A DNA stretch of 64,000 nucleotides from Pseudomonadota bacterium (GTDB lineage Bacteria; Pseudomonadota; Gammaproteobacteria; Burkholderiales; Burkholderiaceae_C). A program made the translations under genes and the position numbers. The notes under the pieces were generated by a model. The model did no database searches and was not told where the DNA came from. It saw only the letters and a program-made list of their open reading frames with translations. The DNA is taken from positions 1-64,000 of the forward strand of contig JAJXTO010000010.1 of the NCBI GenBank assembly GCA_021783695.1, written 5' to 3'. Each line of letters starts with the position of its first letter. The stretch's first letter is position 1. Below, piece by piece: positions 16,040 to 22,780 of the stretch.

Positions 16040-16630
16040 TCAGCGCACTTCCTTGAGCATGATCTGAAGCTGCGCATCCGACGGCACGCCGATCAGCATG
16101 TCGGCGCGGCCGTCGGCCTTGCGCCAAACCACCACCGGCACGCCGAACAGCTTCTGGCTGTTGTAGAGCGCCAGATTGGCATCAAGCTCGGCGCGCACCT
16201 TGGGAGCGAGGGTCTGCGCCGGCTCGATGCCGCCGCCGGGCTGGCCATTGGCGGCAAAGTCGTAGTCGTCCTCGTTCTTGTAGAACGCCTGCAGCGGATC
16301 GCTCGCCTGCAGAATGGCCGCTGCCTTGGGCAGGCTGCTGGGGGTGAGCATGCCCAGCGGTATCCAGCGGAACTGCACGTCGGTCTTGCCGACGAAGGCG
16401 CGCAGTTTTTTGTACAGCGCGTGGCAGAACGGGCAATTGGGATCGAAAAAGATGTAGAGCGCGGGTTTGCCCGTACCCTCGGCAATGAACGTGGCTTTGT
16501 CAATGTTTGACAACACGCCCTCGGCCTGCTTGGCGCTTTGCGCCAGGGCAACGGGCAGCGCGCCCAGCAATGGCGCAACGGCCAGGACATGCAGAAATTT
16601 GCGGCGATGGACAGAAAGTCGATGTGACAT
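16040..16630 (-). CDS. Periplasmic DsbC/DsbG-like thiol:disulfide oxidoreductase, short form
   Basis: A 196-residue exported thioredoxin-fold protein. The start at 16630 is preceded by AGGGAG and gives a signal peptide (HRRKFLHVLAVAPLLGALP, ending ALAQS); the RRKF pair might even suit Tat export. The active site CPFC lies in FFDPNCPFCHALYKKL, and the cis-proline loop is GVPVVVWRKADG. DsbC and DsbG normally carry an N-terminal dimerisation domain of about 60 residues; here only about 30 residues separate the signal from the thioredoxin fold, so it is probably monomeric or built differently. Likely role: disulfide isomerisation or reduction in the periplasm, perhaps for the multihaem cytochromes nearby, but that link is only positional. 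Confidence 0.75.
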   Translation of the reverse strand: MSHRLSVHRRKFLHVLAVAPLLGALPVALAQSAKQAEGVLSNIDKATFIAEGTGKPALYIFFDPNCPFCHALYKKLRAFVGKTDVQFRWIPLGMLTPSSLPKAAAILQASDPLQAFYKNEDDYDFAANGQPGGGIEPAQTLAPKVRAELDANLALYNSQKLFGVPVVVWRKADGRADMLIGVPSDAQLQIMLKEVR

Positions 16631-16703
16631 GCGGGTCTCCCTGATGTTCTGGATATTCGATGGTGCAAATAATGCCGCATTCTCGACACACCGGAACATT
16701 CCC

Positions 16704-17051
16704 ATGCCGCTCCATCTCCCCGCTGCCTGCGCCGCATGGGCGCAGCCCGACTTTCAATCGGTTTTGCTCATCGAATTGCAGCAATCCGGCGCGCTGGTGC
16801 ATCCACTGCAGCAAAGCATCACCCGCGGCAGCCACGCACTCACCGACGATGTCTGCCTGATGGTGTTGCAGCGCGACGAGAGTGCGGACAGTCTGCAGGT
16901 CAAGGCTGGACTGAGCTATTTCAGCATCATCCCCGGCTGCGCCTGCGAAGCCGACCCGACGCCGATGAGCGAGCTGCCCGAATATGTGGAACTGCAGATC
17001 GACATCCGGCGCGCCGACTGTGCCGCCATGCTGCGTCTGCTGGGCGATTGA
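16704..17051 (+). CDS. Small protein of unknown function
   Basis: A 115-residue soluble protein starting at the ATG at 16704, divergent from the DsbG-like gene (73 bp between the starts) and convergent with pdxH (10 bp between the stops). No signal peptide or membrane segment is seen. There are four cysteines, including the pair PGCAC in the middle of the chain. Codon use is like the neighbours and the frame fills the space between two genes exactly, which supports it being real. No family was recognised; two pieces (VLLIELQQSGALVHPLQQ and SELPEYVELQIDI) look like an ordinary alpha/beta fold. Confidence 0.55.
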   Translation: MPLHLPAACAAWAQPDFQSVLLIELQQSGALVHPLQQSITRGSHALTDDVCLMVLQRDESADSLQVKAGLSYFSIIPGCACEADPTPMSELPEYVELQIDIRRADCAAMLRLLGD

Positions 17052-17061
17052 AGCGCGTCAC

Positions 17062-17700
17062 TCAGGGCGCCAGCCGCTGCCGCAGCCAGCTGCCGTCAGG
17101 CTGCAGGGTGTAGGTGAGGCGGTCATGCAGACGTGATGGCCGCCCCTGCCAGAATTCCCAGGCATCCGGCACCAGGCGGTAACCGCCCCAATGCGGGGGA
17201 CGCGGCGGACTGATGCCATAGCGCAGACCAAACTCCGCAGCGCGCTTGAGCAAGGTGACGCGCCCCTCGATCGGCTCGCTTTGCGGCGAGGCCCAGGCGC
17301 CGATGCGCGAGGACAGCGGGCGGCTGGCAAAGTAGGCGTCCGACTCTTCGGCGCTCACTTTTTCGACCCGACCCTCGACGCGCACCACGCGCTCCAGTTC
17401 CACCCAATGAAATTGCAGCGCGGCGAAGGCGTGCGCCTCCAGTTCGCGCCCCTTGCGGCTTTGATAGTTGGTGTACCAGACCAGGCCGCGCGCATCGACA
17501 TGCTTGATCAGCACCACACGGGTGGAGGGCCGGCCATTCGCTCCCACGGTCGCCAGTGTCATGGCGTTGGGCTCGGGCACCTGAGCGCCCAAAGCCTGCT
17601 GTAACCAGTGTTCGAACTGTTTGAACGGATCGGTATCGGCATGGGCCTCGTCGAGTTCGGCGTGGCTGTAGTCTTTGCGTAAATCGGAAAGGGATTTCAT
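17062..17700 (-). CDS. pdxH: Pyridoxamine 5'-phosphate oxidase
   Basis: A 212-residue enzyme of normal length that oxidises pyridoxamine or pyridoxine 5'-phosphate to pyridoxal 5'-phosphate using FMN. FMN-contact segments are plain: [28 protein letters not shown] and [14 protein letters not shown]. The C-terminal family signature is complete: [17 protein letters not shown] then RLHDRLTY. It stands alone between a small unknown gene and a divergent transporter. Confidence 0.95.
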   Translation of the reverse strand: MKSLSDLRKDYSHAELDEAHADTDPFKQFEHWLQQALGAQVPEPNAMTLATVGANGRPSTRVVLIKHVDARGLVWYTNYQSRKGRELEAHAFAALQFHWVELERVVRVEGRVEKVSAEESDAYFASRPLSSRIGAWASPQSEPIEGRVTLLKRAAEFGLRYGISPPRPPHWGGYRLVPDAWEFWQGRPSRLHDRLTYTLQPDGSWLRQRLAP

Positions 17701-17737
17701 CTGCTCAGTATAGAAACGGCGTGTCGTTTTGGTTCGA

Positions 17738-17753
17738 TGTGACTGGCGTCACA
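17738..17753 (+). promoter_or_regulatory. Perfect CRP-type site (TGTGA-N6-TCACA) before the transporter gene
   Basis: TGTGACTGGCGTCACA is a perfect match to the CRP core. Its centre lies about 40 bp before the start expected from a CAATAT -10 element at 17773-17778, as in class II activated promoters. The CRP-like protein encoded at 38030-38701 keeps the arginine-glutamate-arginine recognition residues that read this motif. The site also lies just upstream of pdxH on the other strand. Confidence 0.6.
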
Positions 17754-17849
17754 CTGTTGTATCAAAATTTTTCAATATTGCGTTCCATCAATCTCCGCGG
17801 CACCCCTTGCCCCCACAATTCCGTACCAATTTTCTCAACTATTGCCGCC

Positions 17850-18845
17850 ATGTCCACCACACAAAGCCCACAAGCCGCTGAGCCGGCGCATGCCAGCAGT
17901 TGGCTGGCCCACTTTCCCATCACCCTGTTCGCCACCATCATGGGCACGGCCGGGCTGGCCATTGCCTGGCACAAATCGGCGCAGGTGCTGACCATGCCGC
18001 ACGGCATCGGCATCAGCCTGAGCTATGTCGCGCTGGCCTTGTTCGTCGTCCTGCTTCTGGGCTACGGGGCCAAGGCCGTGCGCTACCCCGACGAACTCAA
18101 GGCCGAGTTCAACCACCCGGTTCGCATCAGCTTTTTCCCGGCCATCTCCATCAGCGCGCTGCTGCTGTCGATCGCGTTCTTGCATGTGCAACCGCTGTGG
18201 TCGCAGGCGATGTGGTGGGGCGGCATTGCGTTGCACCTGGTGTTCACCGTGGTCATCATGTCGTCCTGGATTCACCATTCGCATTACCAGATCCAGCATT
18301 CCACGCCGGCCTGGTTCATTCCCGTGGTGGGCAATATCCTGGTGCCCATCGCCGGAATGACGCACGGCTCAGCCGAAATCTCCTGGTTCTTCTTCAGCGT
18401 GGGCCTGGTGTTCTGGATCGTGCTGCTGACCATCATGATGAACCGCTTTTTCTTCCACCCGCCGGTGCCCGCCAAGCTGCTGCCCACGCTGTTCATCCTG
18501 ATCGCGCCGCCAGCGGTCGGCTTCCTCTCCTATCTGGCGCTGGACGGCGGCGTTGTCGATAGTTTCGCCCGTGTGCTGTTCTATGTGGCGCTGTTCACGA
18601 CCCTGCTGTTGTTTTATCAAATCCCGCAATTCCGCAAGGTGCCGTTTTTCATGTCGTGGTGGGCGTATTCCTTCCCGATGGCAGCCATCACCATTGCCAG
18701 TCTGACCATGGGCAGCAAGATCGGCAATGGTTTCCTCATCGGCCTGGGCGGTGCACTGCTCGCAGTGACCACCGCTCTCATCGCCTTGCTCGTGGTCCTC
18801 ACTCTCAAGGCCATCGCGGCAGGCAAAGTGTTCATCCCGGAGTAA
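17850..18845 (+). CDS. SLAC1/TehA-family (TDT) transporter
   Basis: A 331-residue integral membrane protein with about ten hydrophobic helices. It opens with HFPITLFATIMGTAGLAIAW, typical of the TehA/SLAC1 (tellurite-resistance/dicarboxylate transporter) family, and has the family stretches FFPAISISALLLSIAF and PVVGNILVPIAG. Members are anion channels or exporters for chloride, dicarboxylates, sulfite or tellurite; the substrate here is open. In a sulfur-metabolising organism sulfite export is one possibility. The start at 17850 was chosen because upstream Met codons lie in the promoter region with the CRP-type site. A terminator follows directly. Confidence 0.82.
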   Translation: MSTTQSPQAAEPAHASSWLAHFPITLFATIMGTAGLAIAWHKSAQVLTMPHGIGISLSYVALALFVVLLLGYGAKAVRYPDELKAEFNHPVRISFFPAISISALLLSIAFLHVQPLWSQAMWWGGIALHLVFTVVIMSSWIHHSHYQIQHSTPAWFIPVVGNILVPIAGMTHGSAEISWFFFSVGLVFWIVLLTIMMNRFFFHPPVPAKLLPTLFILIAPPAVGFLSYLALDGGVVDSFARVLFYVALFTTLLLFYQIPQFRKVPFFMSWWAYSFPMAAITIASLTMGSKIGNGFLIGLGGALLAVTTALIALLVVLTLKAIAAGKVFIPE

Positions 18846-18862
18846 ACAGGCCCCAGCCCCAG

Positions 18863-18885
18863 ACCCGGCGCAGCCGGGTTTTTTT
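18863..18885 (+). terminator. Rho-independent terminator after the SLAC1/TehA-type gene
   Basis: Stem ACCCGGC (18863-18869) with GCCGGGT (18873-18879), loop GCA, followed by seven T (18879-18885). It closes the forward transporter gene just before the convergent DUF5666 gene. Confidence 0.85.
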
Positions 18886-18935
18886 ACGCTCCAAATGCAG
18901 CGCCTCAGGTCAACACGCCGTTCGGATGTCCTGTT

Positions 18936-20354
18936 TCATGGACGCGGCATACTGGGGATTTGCGGACTGCTTGGCAGGACTGGCGCTGCCACGCTGGGTG
19001 TGTTGATCGCTGGGGGCGCAACGGAGGGCACTTGAGGCGGCGCGATGGATGGCGGCGTTACAGAAGGTGGAACCACAGCAGGCACGTTGACAGCAGGAAT
19101 TTGCGGCGCCGCTGGCATCACGGGCAGGGCCGGTGCATTCAGATTGGGCAGGATGATCATGGGCAGCGCTGGCGAGACGGCGCTGGGCATCGGCACGCTG
19201 ACACCCTGGCCGGATTGCATGGACTGCAAGGACTGCGCTGCATGTCCTCCGACGCTGGCCGCATCCCCGGTTTTCGCCGGACGGGGTGTTGCCGCACCGG
19301 CCAGAGACGGCAGCGCGAACTGCATGGCGTCCACATTCGGAATGACGCGCTCGACCTCGACGGTCTGCGCGGGGCGCAAAGTGCCAACGATGACCAGTGG
19401 CGCAAGTTGCTTGTCGGCGGCAGATTGCAACGCGCCGTTCAACGCGGCATTGGCTCCCTCGATCCGCAAACCGTGCGACTCCCAGCCTTGCGGGGTTCGC
19501 TGCAGATAACCGAGGAGCACCACGCGGGCGCCAAGCGGCGCATCCACCAAAGGCAAAGGCCGCAGGGAGTCGATCACCACTCCTTGTTGCCCCTGACTGC
19601 CACGCACCACAACCTGCGCACCGACAGCCAGCCCGGTACGCGACGCTGGACGTCCGAGGGACATCCAGACACCATTGACCCGGACCCGCCGTGCATCCGC
19701 ACTGACCGCCTCGATGCGCCCACGCAGCAGGAACGGCGCGGCCTGATGCGCAGCAAGGCCGGGCAGCTTCACCAGCCTCAAAGCCTGCCAATGGCCCGCC
19801 CCCTGATCCAGCGCGCTGATGCGCACCACGTCGCCCACGGACAAACTGGACAGTGGCAGGGGCTGATCGTTCTCGGTGCGCAGCAGGGTGGTGGGCAGGA
19901 GCTGGATGGTCTGGCCCAGCACCACCAGGCGCGCGGCGGACGGATCAATCTGCGACACCCGCCCGATGACGGCATGATCGACGCGCACGTCCAGCGCATC
20001 CAGGCGCCCGCCTCCAGCGACAGCGTGCACGCTCACCGTATCGCCAAGATGCAGGCTCTGCTCCGATGCCGCTTGCCCGTCCACGCGGTAGCGCGTCTGC
20101 GGCGCAAGCTCATATTCCCCGCCATTGACGAAGATGCTGCCAAATCGCTGGATCGGGCCGATGGCCACGATGCCCGTTCCGCCGATGCCCCCTGGGCTGA
20201 TGCCGGTGCCGCCGATGCCGCCCGGGTCGATTCCCGTTCCGCCGATTCCGCCCGGCGTGGCCGCCACCGAACCGGCCACTGCCAGCAGCAAACCCAGCAG
20301 CGCAACACCTGCCGCGCGCAACACCAGCAGGCCATGACGTTGCAGTGCGTTCAT
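18936..20354 (-). CDS. Exported DUF5666 protein with decapeptide repeats
   Basis: A 472-residue exported protein. The signal peptide (1-32) ends in VAAT and is followed by three tandem ten-residue repeats of the form xPGGIGGTGI (33-62). The middle (about 65-340) is built of repeated OB-like segments such as VIGRVSQIDPSAARLVVLGQ and LRGRIEAVSADARRVRVNG, the DUF5666 pattern. The last 80 residues are Pro/Val-rich with loosely periodic xPxVxxP units (IPAVNVPAVVPPSVTPPS). It is the second gene of a pair: its ATG overlaps the stop of the DUF6502 gene by four bases, so translation is coupled. The C-terminal repeat style matches that of the divergent secreted protein at 21374-22057. Function unknown; a secreted or surface structural role is likely. 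Confidence 0.75.
   Translation of the reverse strand: MNALQRHGLLVLRAAGVALLGLLLAVAGSVAATPGGIGGTGIDPGGIGGTGISPGGIGGTGIVAIGPIQRFGSIFVNGGEYELAPQTRYRVDGQAASEQSLHLGDTVSVHAVAGGGRLDALDVRVDHAVIGRVSQIDPSAARLVVLGQTIQLLPTTLLRTENDQPLPLSSLSVGDVVRISALDQGAGHWQALRLVKLPGLAAHQAAPFLLRGRIEAVSADARRVRVNGVWMSLGRPASRTGLAVGAQVVVRGSQGQQGVVIDSLRPLPLVDAPLGARVVLLGYLQRTPQGWESHGLRIEGANAALNGALQSAADKQLAPLVIVGTLRPAQTVEVERVIPNVDAMQFALPSLAGAATPRPAKTGDAASVGGHAAQSLQSMQSGQGVSVPMPSAVSPALPMIILPNLNAPALPVMPAAPQIPAVNVPAVVPPSVTPPSIAPPQVPSVAPPAINTPSVAAPVLPSSPQIPSMPRP
20169..20258 (-). repeat. Three tandem 30-bp repeats coding for xPGGIGGTGI
   Basis: Three consecutive 30-bp units inside the DUF5666 gene encode the identical decapeptide core PGGIGGTGI, with only the first residue varying (T, D, S). 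Copies differ at third codon positions, so selection is on the protein. Confidence 0.85.
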
Positions 20355-21241
20355 TGCGCCTCTCCTGTCAGGCGGGAAGGCGGCACCGCTTCCTCGTAGT
20401 AATAGACGCCCAGACGCAGACGATTCCTGCCCGCGTCCCGCGCGTCGGTTTGTGTGTCCGCTTTGACATCTGCCTTGGCGTTCGCCAGCGGATCCCCTTG
20501 CGCTGCGCGTTCGGCCTGCTCGGCCCGCGCGATGCGCTGATAGGCGTCCTGCAAAACCTGCTCGCCGAGGTGACGCAAGTCCTCGCGCACCCCGTCCACC
20601 ACCTTCGCGGGCAAGTCGTCGAAATACACCGACTGTTCCAGATAAGGCGCGCGCCCTTCCAGGTTATGCACGGTGGCGCGCAGGTGATCGCCGATATGCG
20701 CGCCCATGAACGCCAGCCGATCCTCCGGCAGGTCGGAGACATAGCCGCCGCGCGCCAGCCTCACCGCATCGCCCCGCAGTTCTGCCACGCCGGCGTGCAG
20801 CAACTCGTCGAGCACGGTGCGCGGCCGCATATCCGCCTTCACCAGACGCACCAGACTCTCGAAACTGGGCAATGGCTCCGCAGCACGCAGCGGCAGGACG
20901 CGCGGTTCGCCCTGCGCATCGCGATAGGCCTCGCAAGCCACCCAGGCGGCAACGACTTGCGCCGACATATTGGCCCCGTGCCGCAGGGCAATCTGCCCGG
21001 ACCCGGCCTGCAGTTCCTCGCGCAGGCGCCGAACTTCCTTGCGATGAATCCCGCTGAGCAGGCTCACGCGGCTATCGGTTGGCGTCGGTTTGCCGTCGCG
21101 CTCGTCCAGGGCAATGACCTCGCCCACATAGACAAACTTGAGTAGTTCCGCCAGGGCGCCGTAAGTCCAGCCCTGCGTGATGAGGTAGCGCACGAAGGGC
21201 CGCAGGATGGACAGGGCCGCAGATTTGAGAGCGTCGTACAT
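20351..21241 (-). CDS. DUF6502 protein, probable DNA-binding regulator
   Basis: A 296-residue soluble protein starting at the ATG at 21241 (MYDALKSAALSILRP); the frame extends further upstream only into the promoter region. The N-terminal 80 residues look like a winged helix-turn-helix: helices in WTYGALAELLKFVYVGEV, then DSRVSLLSGIHRKEVRRLRE, which has the small-residue turn of a recognition helix. The rest is helical and charged. This matches the DUF6502 family. No signal peptide or membrane segment is seen. Its stop overlaps the start of the exported DUF5666 gene (ATGA), and its promoter overlaps that of a divergent secreted-protein gene which contains paired inverted repeats. It is therefore a good candidate for autoregulator of the module, but DNA binding is inferred. 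Confidence 0.7.
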   Translation of the reverse strand: MYDALKSAALSILRPFVRYLITQGWTYGALAELLKFVYVGEVIALDERDGKPTPTDSRVSLLSGIHRKEVRRLREELQAGSGQIALRHGANMSAQVVAAWVACEAYRDAQGEPRVLPLRAAEPLPSFESLVRLVKADMRPRTVLDELLHAGVAELRGDAVRLARGGYVSDLPEDRLAFMGAHIGDHLRATVHNLEGRAPYLEQSVYFDDLPAKVVDGVREDLRHLGEQVLQDAYQRIARAEQAERAAQGDPLANAKADVKADTQTDARDAGRNRLRLGVYYYEEAVPPSRLTGEAQ

Positions 21242-21270
21242 GAGAAAAGGATAAGTCAGTGCGGGTTTAC

Positions 21271-21331
21271 TTGACGTGGGAAATTTTGCCACTATTATAA
21301 ACCCAAGCGTTGACGTGGGATTAATTACCAC
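21271..21331. promoter_or_regulatory. Divergent promoter with two 17-bp inverted-repeat operators
   Basis: Two copies of GTGG-N9-CCAC lie at 21276-21292 and 21315-21331, 39 bp apart. Each is preceded by TTGAC, giving an 11-bp exact direct repeat TTGACGTGGGA at 21271-21281 and 21310-21320. Forward promoter: TTGACG (21271-21276), 16 bp, TATTAT (21293-21298), reading toward the secreted repeat protein. Reverse promoter: a perfect TATAAT at 21299-21294, reading toward DUF6502. The two -10 elements overlap and the first operator covers the forward spacer, so a bound repressor would block transcription. The stretch is clearly AT-rich against its surroundings. Confidence 0.7.
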
Positions 21332-21373
21332 GCGCCGTGAAGCTACATTCCTTTCGCTTTCAGGAGAACCATC

Positions 21374-22057
21374 ATGTCCAAGACCCGTACCCTCACCGTT
21401 CTGTCCGCCGCTGTCGCCGCCGTGTCACTGTCCTTCGGCATCGCCAGTGCGCAAACCGCCCTCCAGGCTGCCGGAAACGGTCAACAATCCGCGACGACCA
21501 CGGTGCGCACGACAGATCAACACGCCAAACCCGCCGCGCAGACGCGCACGTCCGGATCGGCCACAACCCGCGCCGAAACCCGCACCACCACCCAGAGCCA
21601 GATCCGGACGCCGTCGGGCGATGCCACGCTGACCCAATCCGGCGCTGCCAACACGCAAACCCGGACTGAAGCGCAAAACCGCAACACCGTCCAGACACGG
21701 ACGTCCGCCCAGACGCAAGCAGGCGTTGGCACGCAGGGTCTCGCCATCGGTCAGGGGTTCGGGACGCAGACTGGCGCACAAGCCGCCACACAAATGCCTT
21801 CCGTGCGGACACCGAACGTTCCCGCGGTCGCTTCGCCTGCTGTCACCGTGCCGGTGATCCACTCTCCTGCGGTGAACGTGCCCTCGGTAAACACACCGTC
21901 GATCAACGTCCCGTCGGTGGCGACGCCGTCGGTCAATGTGCCCACCGTGGCCACGCCGAGCGTGAATGTGCCGGTGGTCAATACGCCCTCGGTCGCGGTC
22001 CCGGTGGTGAATTCCCCGGCCATCAACATTCCGAATGTGATGCGTCCGCAGATGTAA
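21374..22057 (+). CDS. Secreted low-complexity protein with seven decapeptide repeats
   Basis: A 227-residue protein. AGGAG lies 7 bp before the ATG. The signal peptide ends near IASAQT (about residue 26). Residues 28-140 are dominated by Thr, Gln, Ala and Arg (for example NTVQTRTSAQTQAG) and contain a curlin-like patch (LTQSGAANTQ). Residues 154-223 are seven tandem ten-residue units of the type [ST]P[AS][VI]NVPxVx, ending RPQM. Such regular Pro/Val repeats suggest an extended fibre or stalk. No known family was recognised. It is divergent from the DUF6502-DUF5666 pair and shares the double-operator promoter with it; the C-terminal repeats resemble those at the end of the DUF5666 protein, so the two may assemble together. 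Export is supported by the sequence; function is unknown. Confidence 0.7.
   Translation: MSKTRTLTVLSAAVAAVSLSFGIASAQTALQAAGNGQQSATTTVRTTDQHAKPAAQTRTSGSATTRAETRTTTQSQIRTPSGDATLTQSGAANTQTRTEAQNRNTVQTRTSAQTQAGVGTQGLAIGQGFGTQTGAQAATQMPSVRTPNVPAVASPAVTVPVIHSPAVNVPSVNTPSINVPSVATPSVNVPTVATPSVNVPVVNTPSVAVPVVNSPAINIPNVMRPQM
21833..22042 (+). repeat. Seven tandem 30-bp repeats coding for Pro/Val decapeptides
   Basis: Seven in-frame 30-bp units encode SPAVTVPVIH, SPAVNVPSVN, TPSINVPSVA, TPSVNVPTVA, TPSVNVPVVN, TPSVAVPVVN and SPAINIPNVM. Proline stays at positions 2 and 7 of each unit. DNA copies have diverged while the pattern is kept, which points to selection on the protein. Confidence 0.85.
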
Positions 22058-22068
22058 GCAGCGGGTCC

Positions 22069-22089
22069 CGGCAACGCCTTGCGTTGTCG
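22069..22089. terminator. Hairpin between convergent genes, possible bidirectional terminator
   Basis: CGGCAACGC (22069-22077) pairs with GCGTTGTCG (22081-22089) around CTT, with one G-U pair. There is no T-run, so termination is uncertain. It lies in the 41 bp between the stops of the secreted-repeat gene and the reverse HAD phosphatase gene. Confidence 0.4.
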
Positions 22090-22098
22090 TGACTGCAG

Positions 22099-22758
22099 TC
22101 AGCCGCGCTGTTGCAGAAAGCCCTGGAGTTCCGTCACGGAATGCACCAGCCCGACCGGGGACAGGGATTGCAGTTGCGCAATGTCATGCGCGCCATAGCT
22201 CACGGCAATGGCGTCGCATTCGGCATTGCGTGCCATTTGCAGGTCATGCGTGGTGTCACCCACCATGACGGTACGGCGCGGCGGACTGGCGAGTTCGGCC
22301 ATGATTTCGTGCAACATGGCCGGATGCGGCTTGGAGAAGGTTTCATCCGCCGTGCGCGTGGTGTCGAACAGGCCGCGCAGTTCAGGCCGGTCCATCGCCC
22401 GGCTCAGGCCGATGCGCGACTTGCCGGTGGCGATCGCCAAGTTGTATCCCACCGATTTGAGTTCATGCAGCAACTCCAGCGCGCCATCGAACAGCACGAG
22501 CTGACCATCGAGGGCAAAATAATGTTTGCGATAGGCCGCGGCCAGTCGCGGGTAATCGGCATGCGGTAACTCCGGCGCGGCGTGCCGCAGCGCGTCTTCC
22601 AATCCCAGGCCGATGACATACGAGGCCTGTTCACGGCTGGGCACGGCCAGCCCCAGGTCGACGCAGGCTTGCTGGATGGCGCCGGTAATGGCCGCGGTGG
22701 AGTCCATCAGCGTGCCGTCCCAGTCGAACACAATCAGATCGTAATTCTGGCGGTGCAT
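22099..22758 (-). CDS. gph: HAD-superfamily phosphatase, phosphoglycolate phosphatase-like
   Basis: A 219-residue HAD hydrolase. Motif I is FDWDGTLMDS (nucleophile and acid/base aspartates), motif II lies in AIATGKSR, motif III lysine is in FSKPHP, and motif IV is VGDTTHDLQMA. A helical cap domain sits between motifs I and II as in Gph-type enzymes. It is likely to dephosphorylate 2-phosphoglycolate or a similar small phosphate ester. In Burkholderiales this gene commonly follows rluC, as here (22 bp apart, same strand). The start was set at the ATG at 22758 (MHRQNYDLIVFDWDG); the frame extending upstream overlaps rluC and is not coding. Confidence 0.82.
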   Translation of the reverse strand: MHRQNYDLIVFDWDGTLMDSTAAITGAIQQACVDLGLAVPSREQASYVIGLGLEDALRHAAPELPHADYPRLAAAYRKHYFALDGQLVLFDGALELLHELKSVGYNLAIATGKSRIGLSRAMDRPELRGLFDTTRTADETFSKPHPAMLHEIMAELASPPRRTVMVGDTTHDLQMARNAECDAIAVSYGAHDIAQLQSLSPVGLVHSVTELQGFLQQRG

Positions 22759-22780
22759 GGCGGTGTGCTCGGTCTGGGAG

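Noticed and set aside
17738-17753. The same palindrome as an FNR box
   Set aside because: It has TGTGA and TCACA halves with a 6-bp spacer, which is the CRP not the FNR pattern.
20169-22042. 30-bp tandem repeats as a CRISPR array or VNTR
   Set aside because: They lie in frame inside two genes and preserve a ten-residue protein pattern with silent changes, so they are coding repeats.
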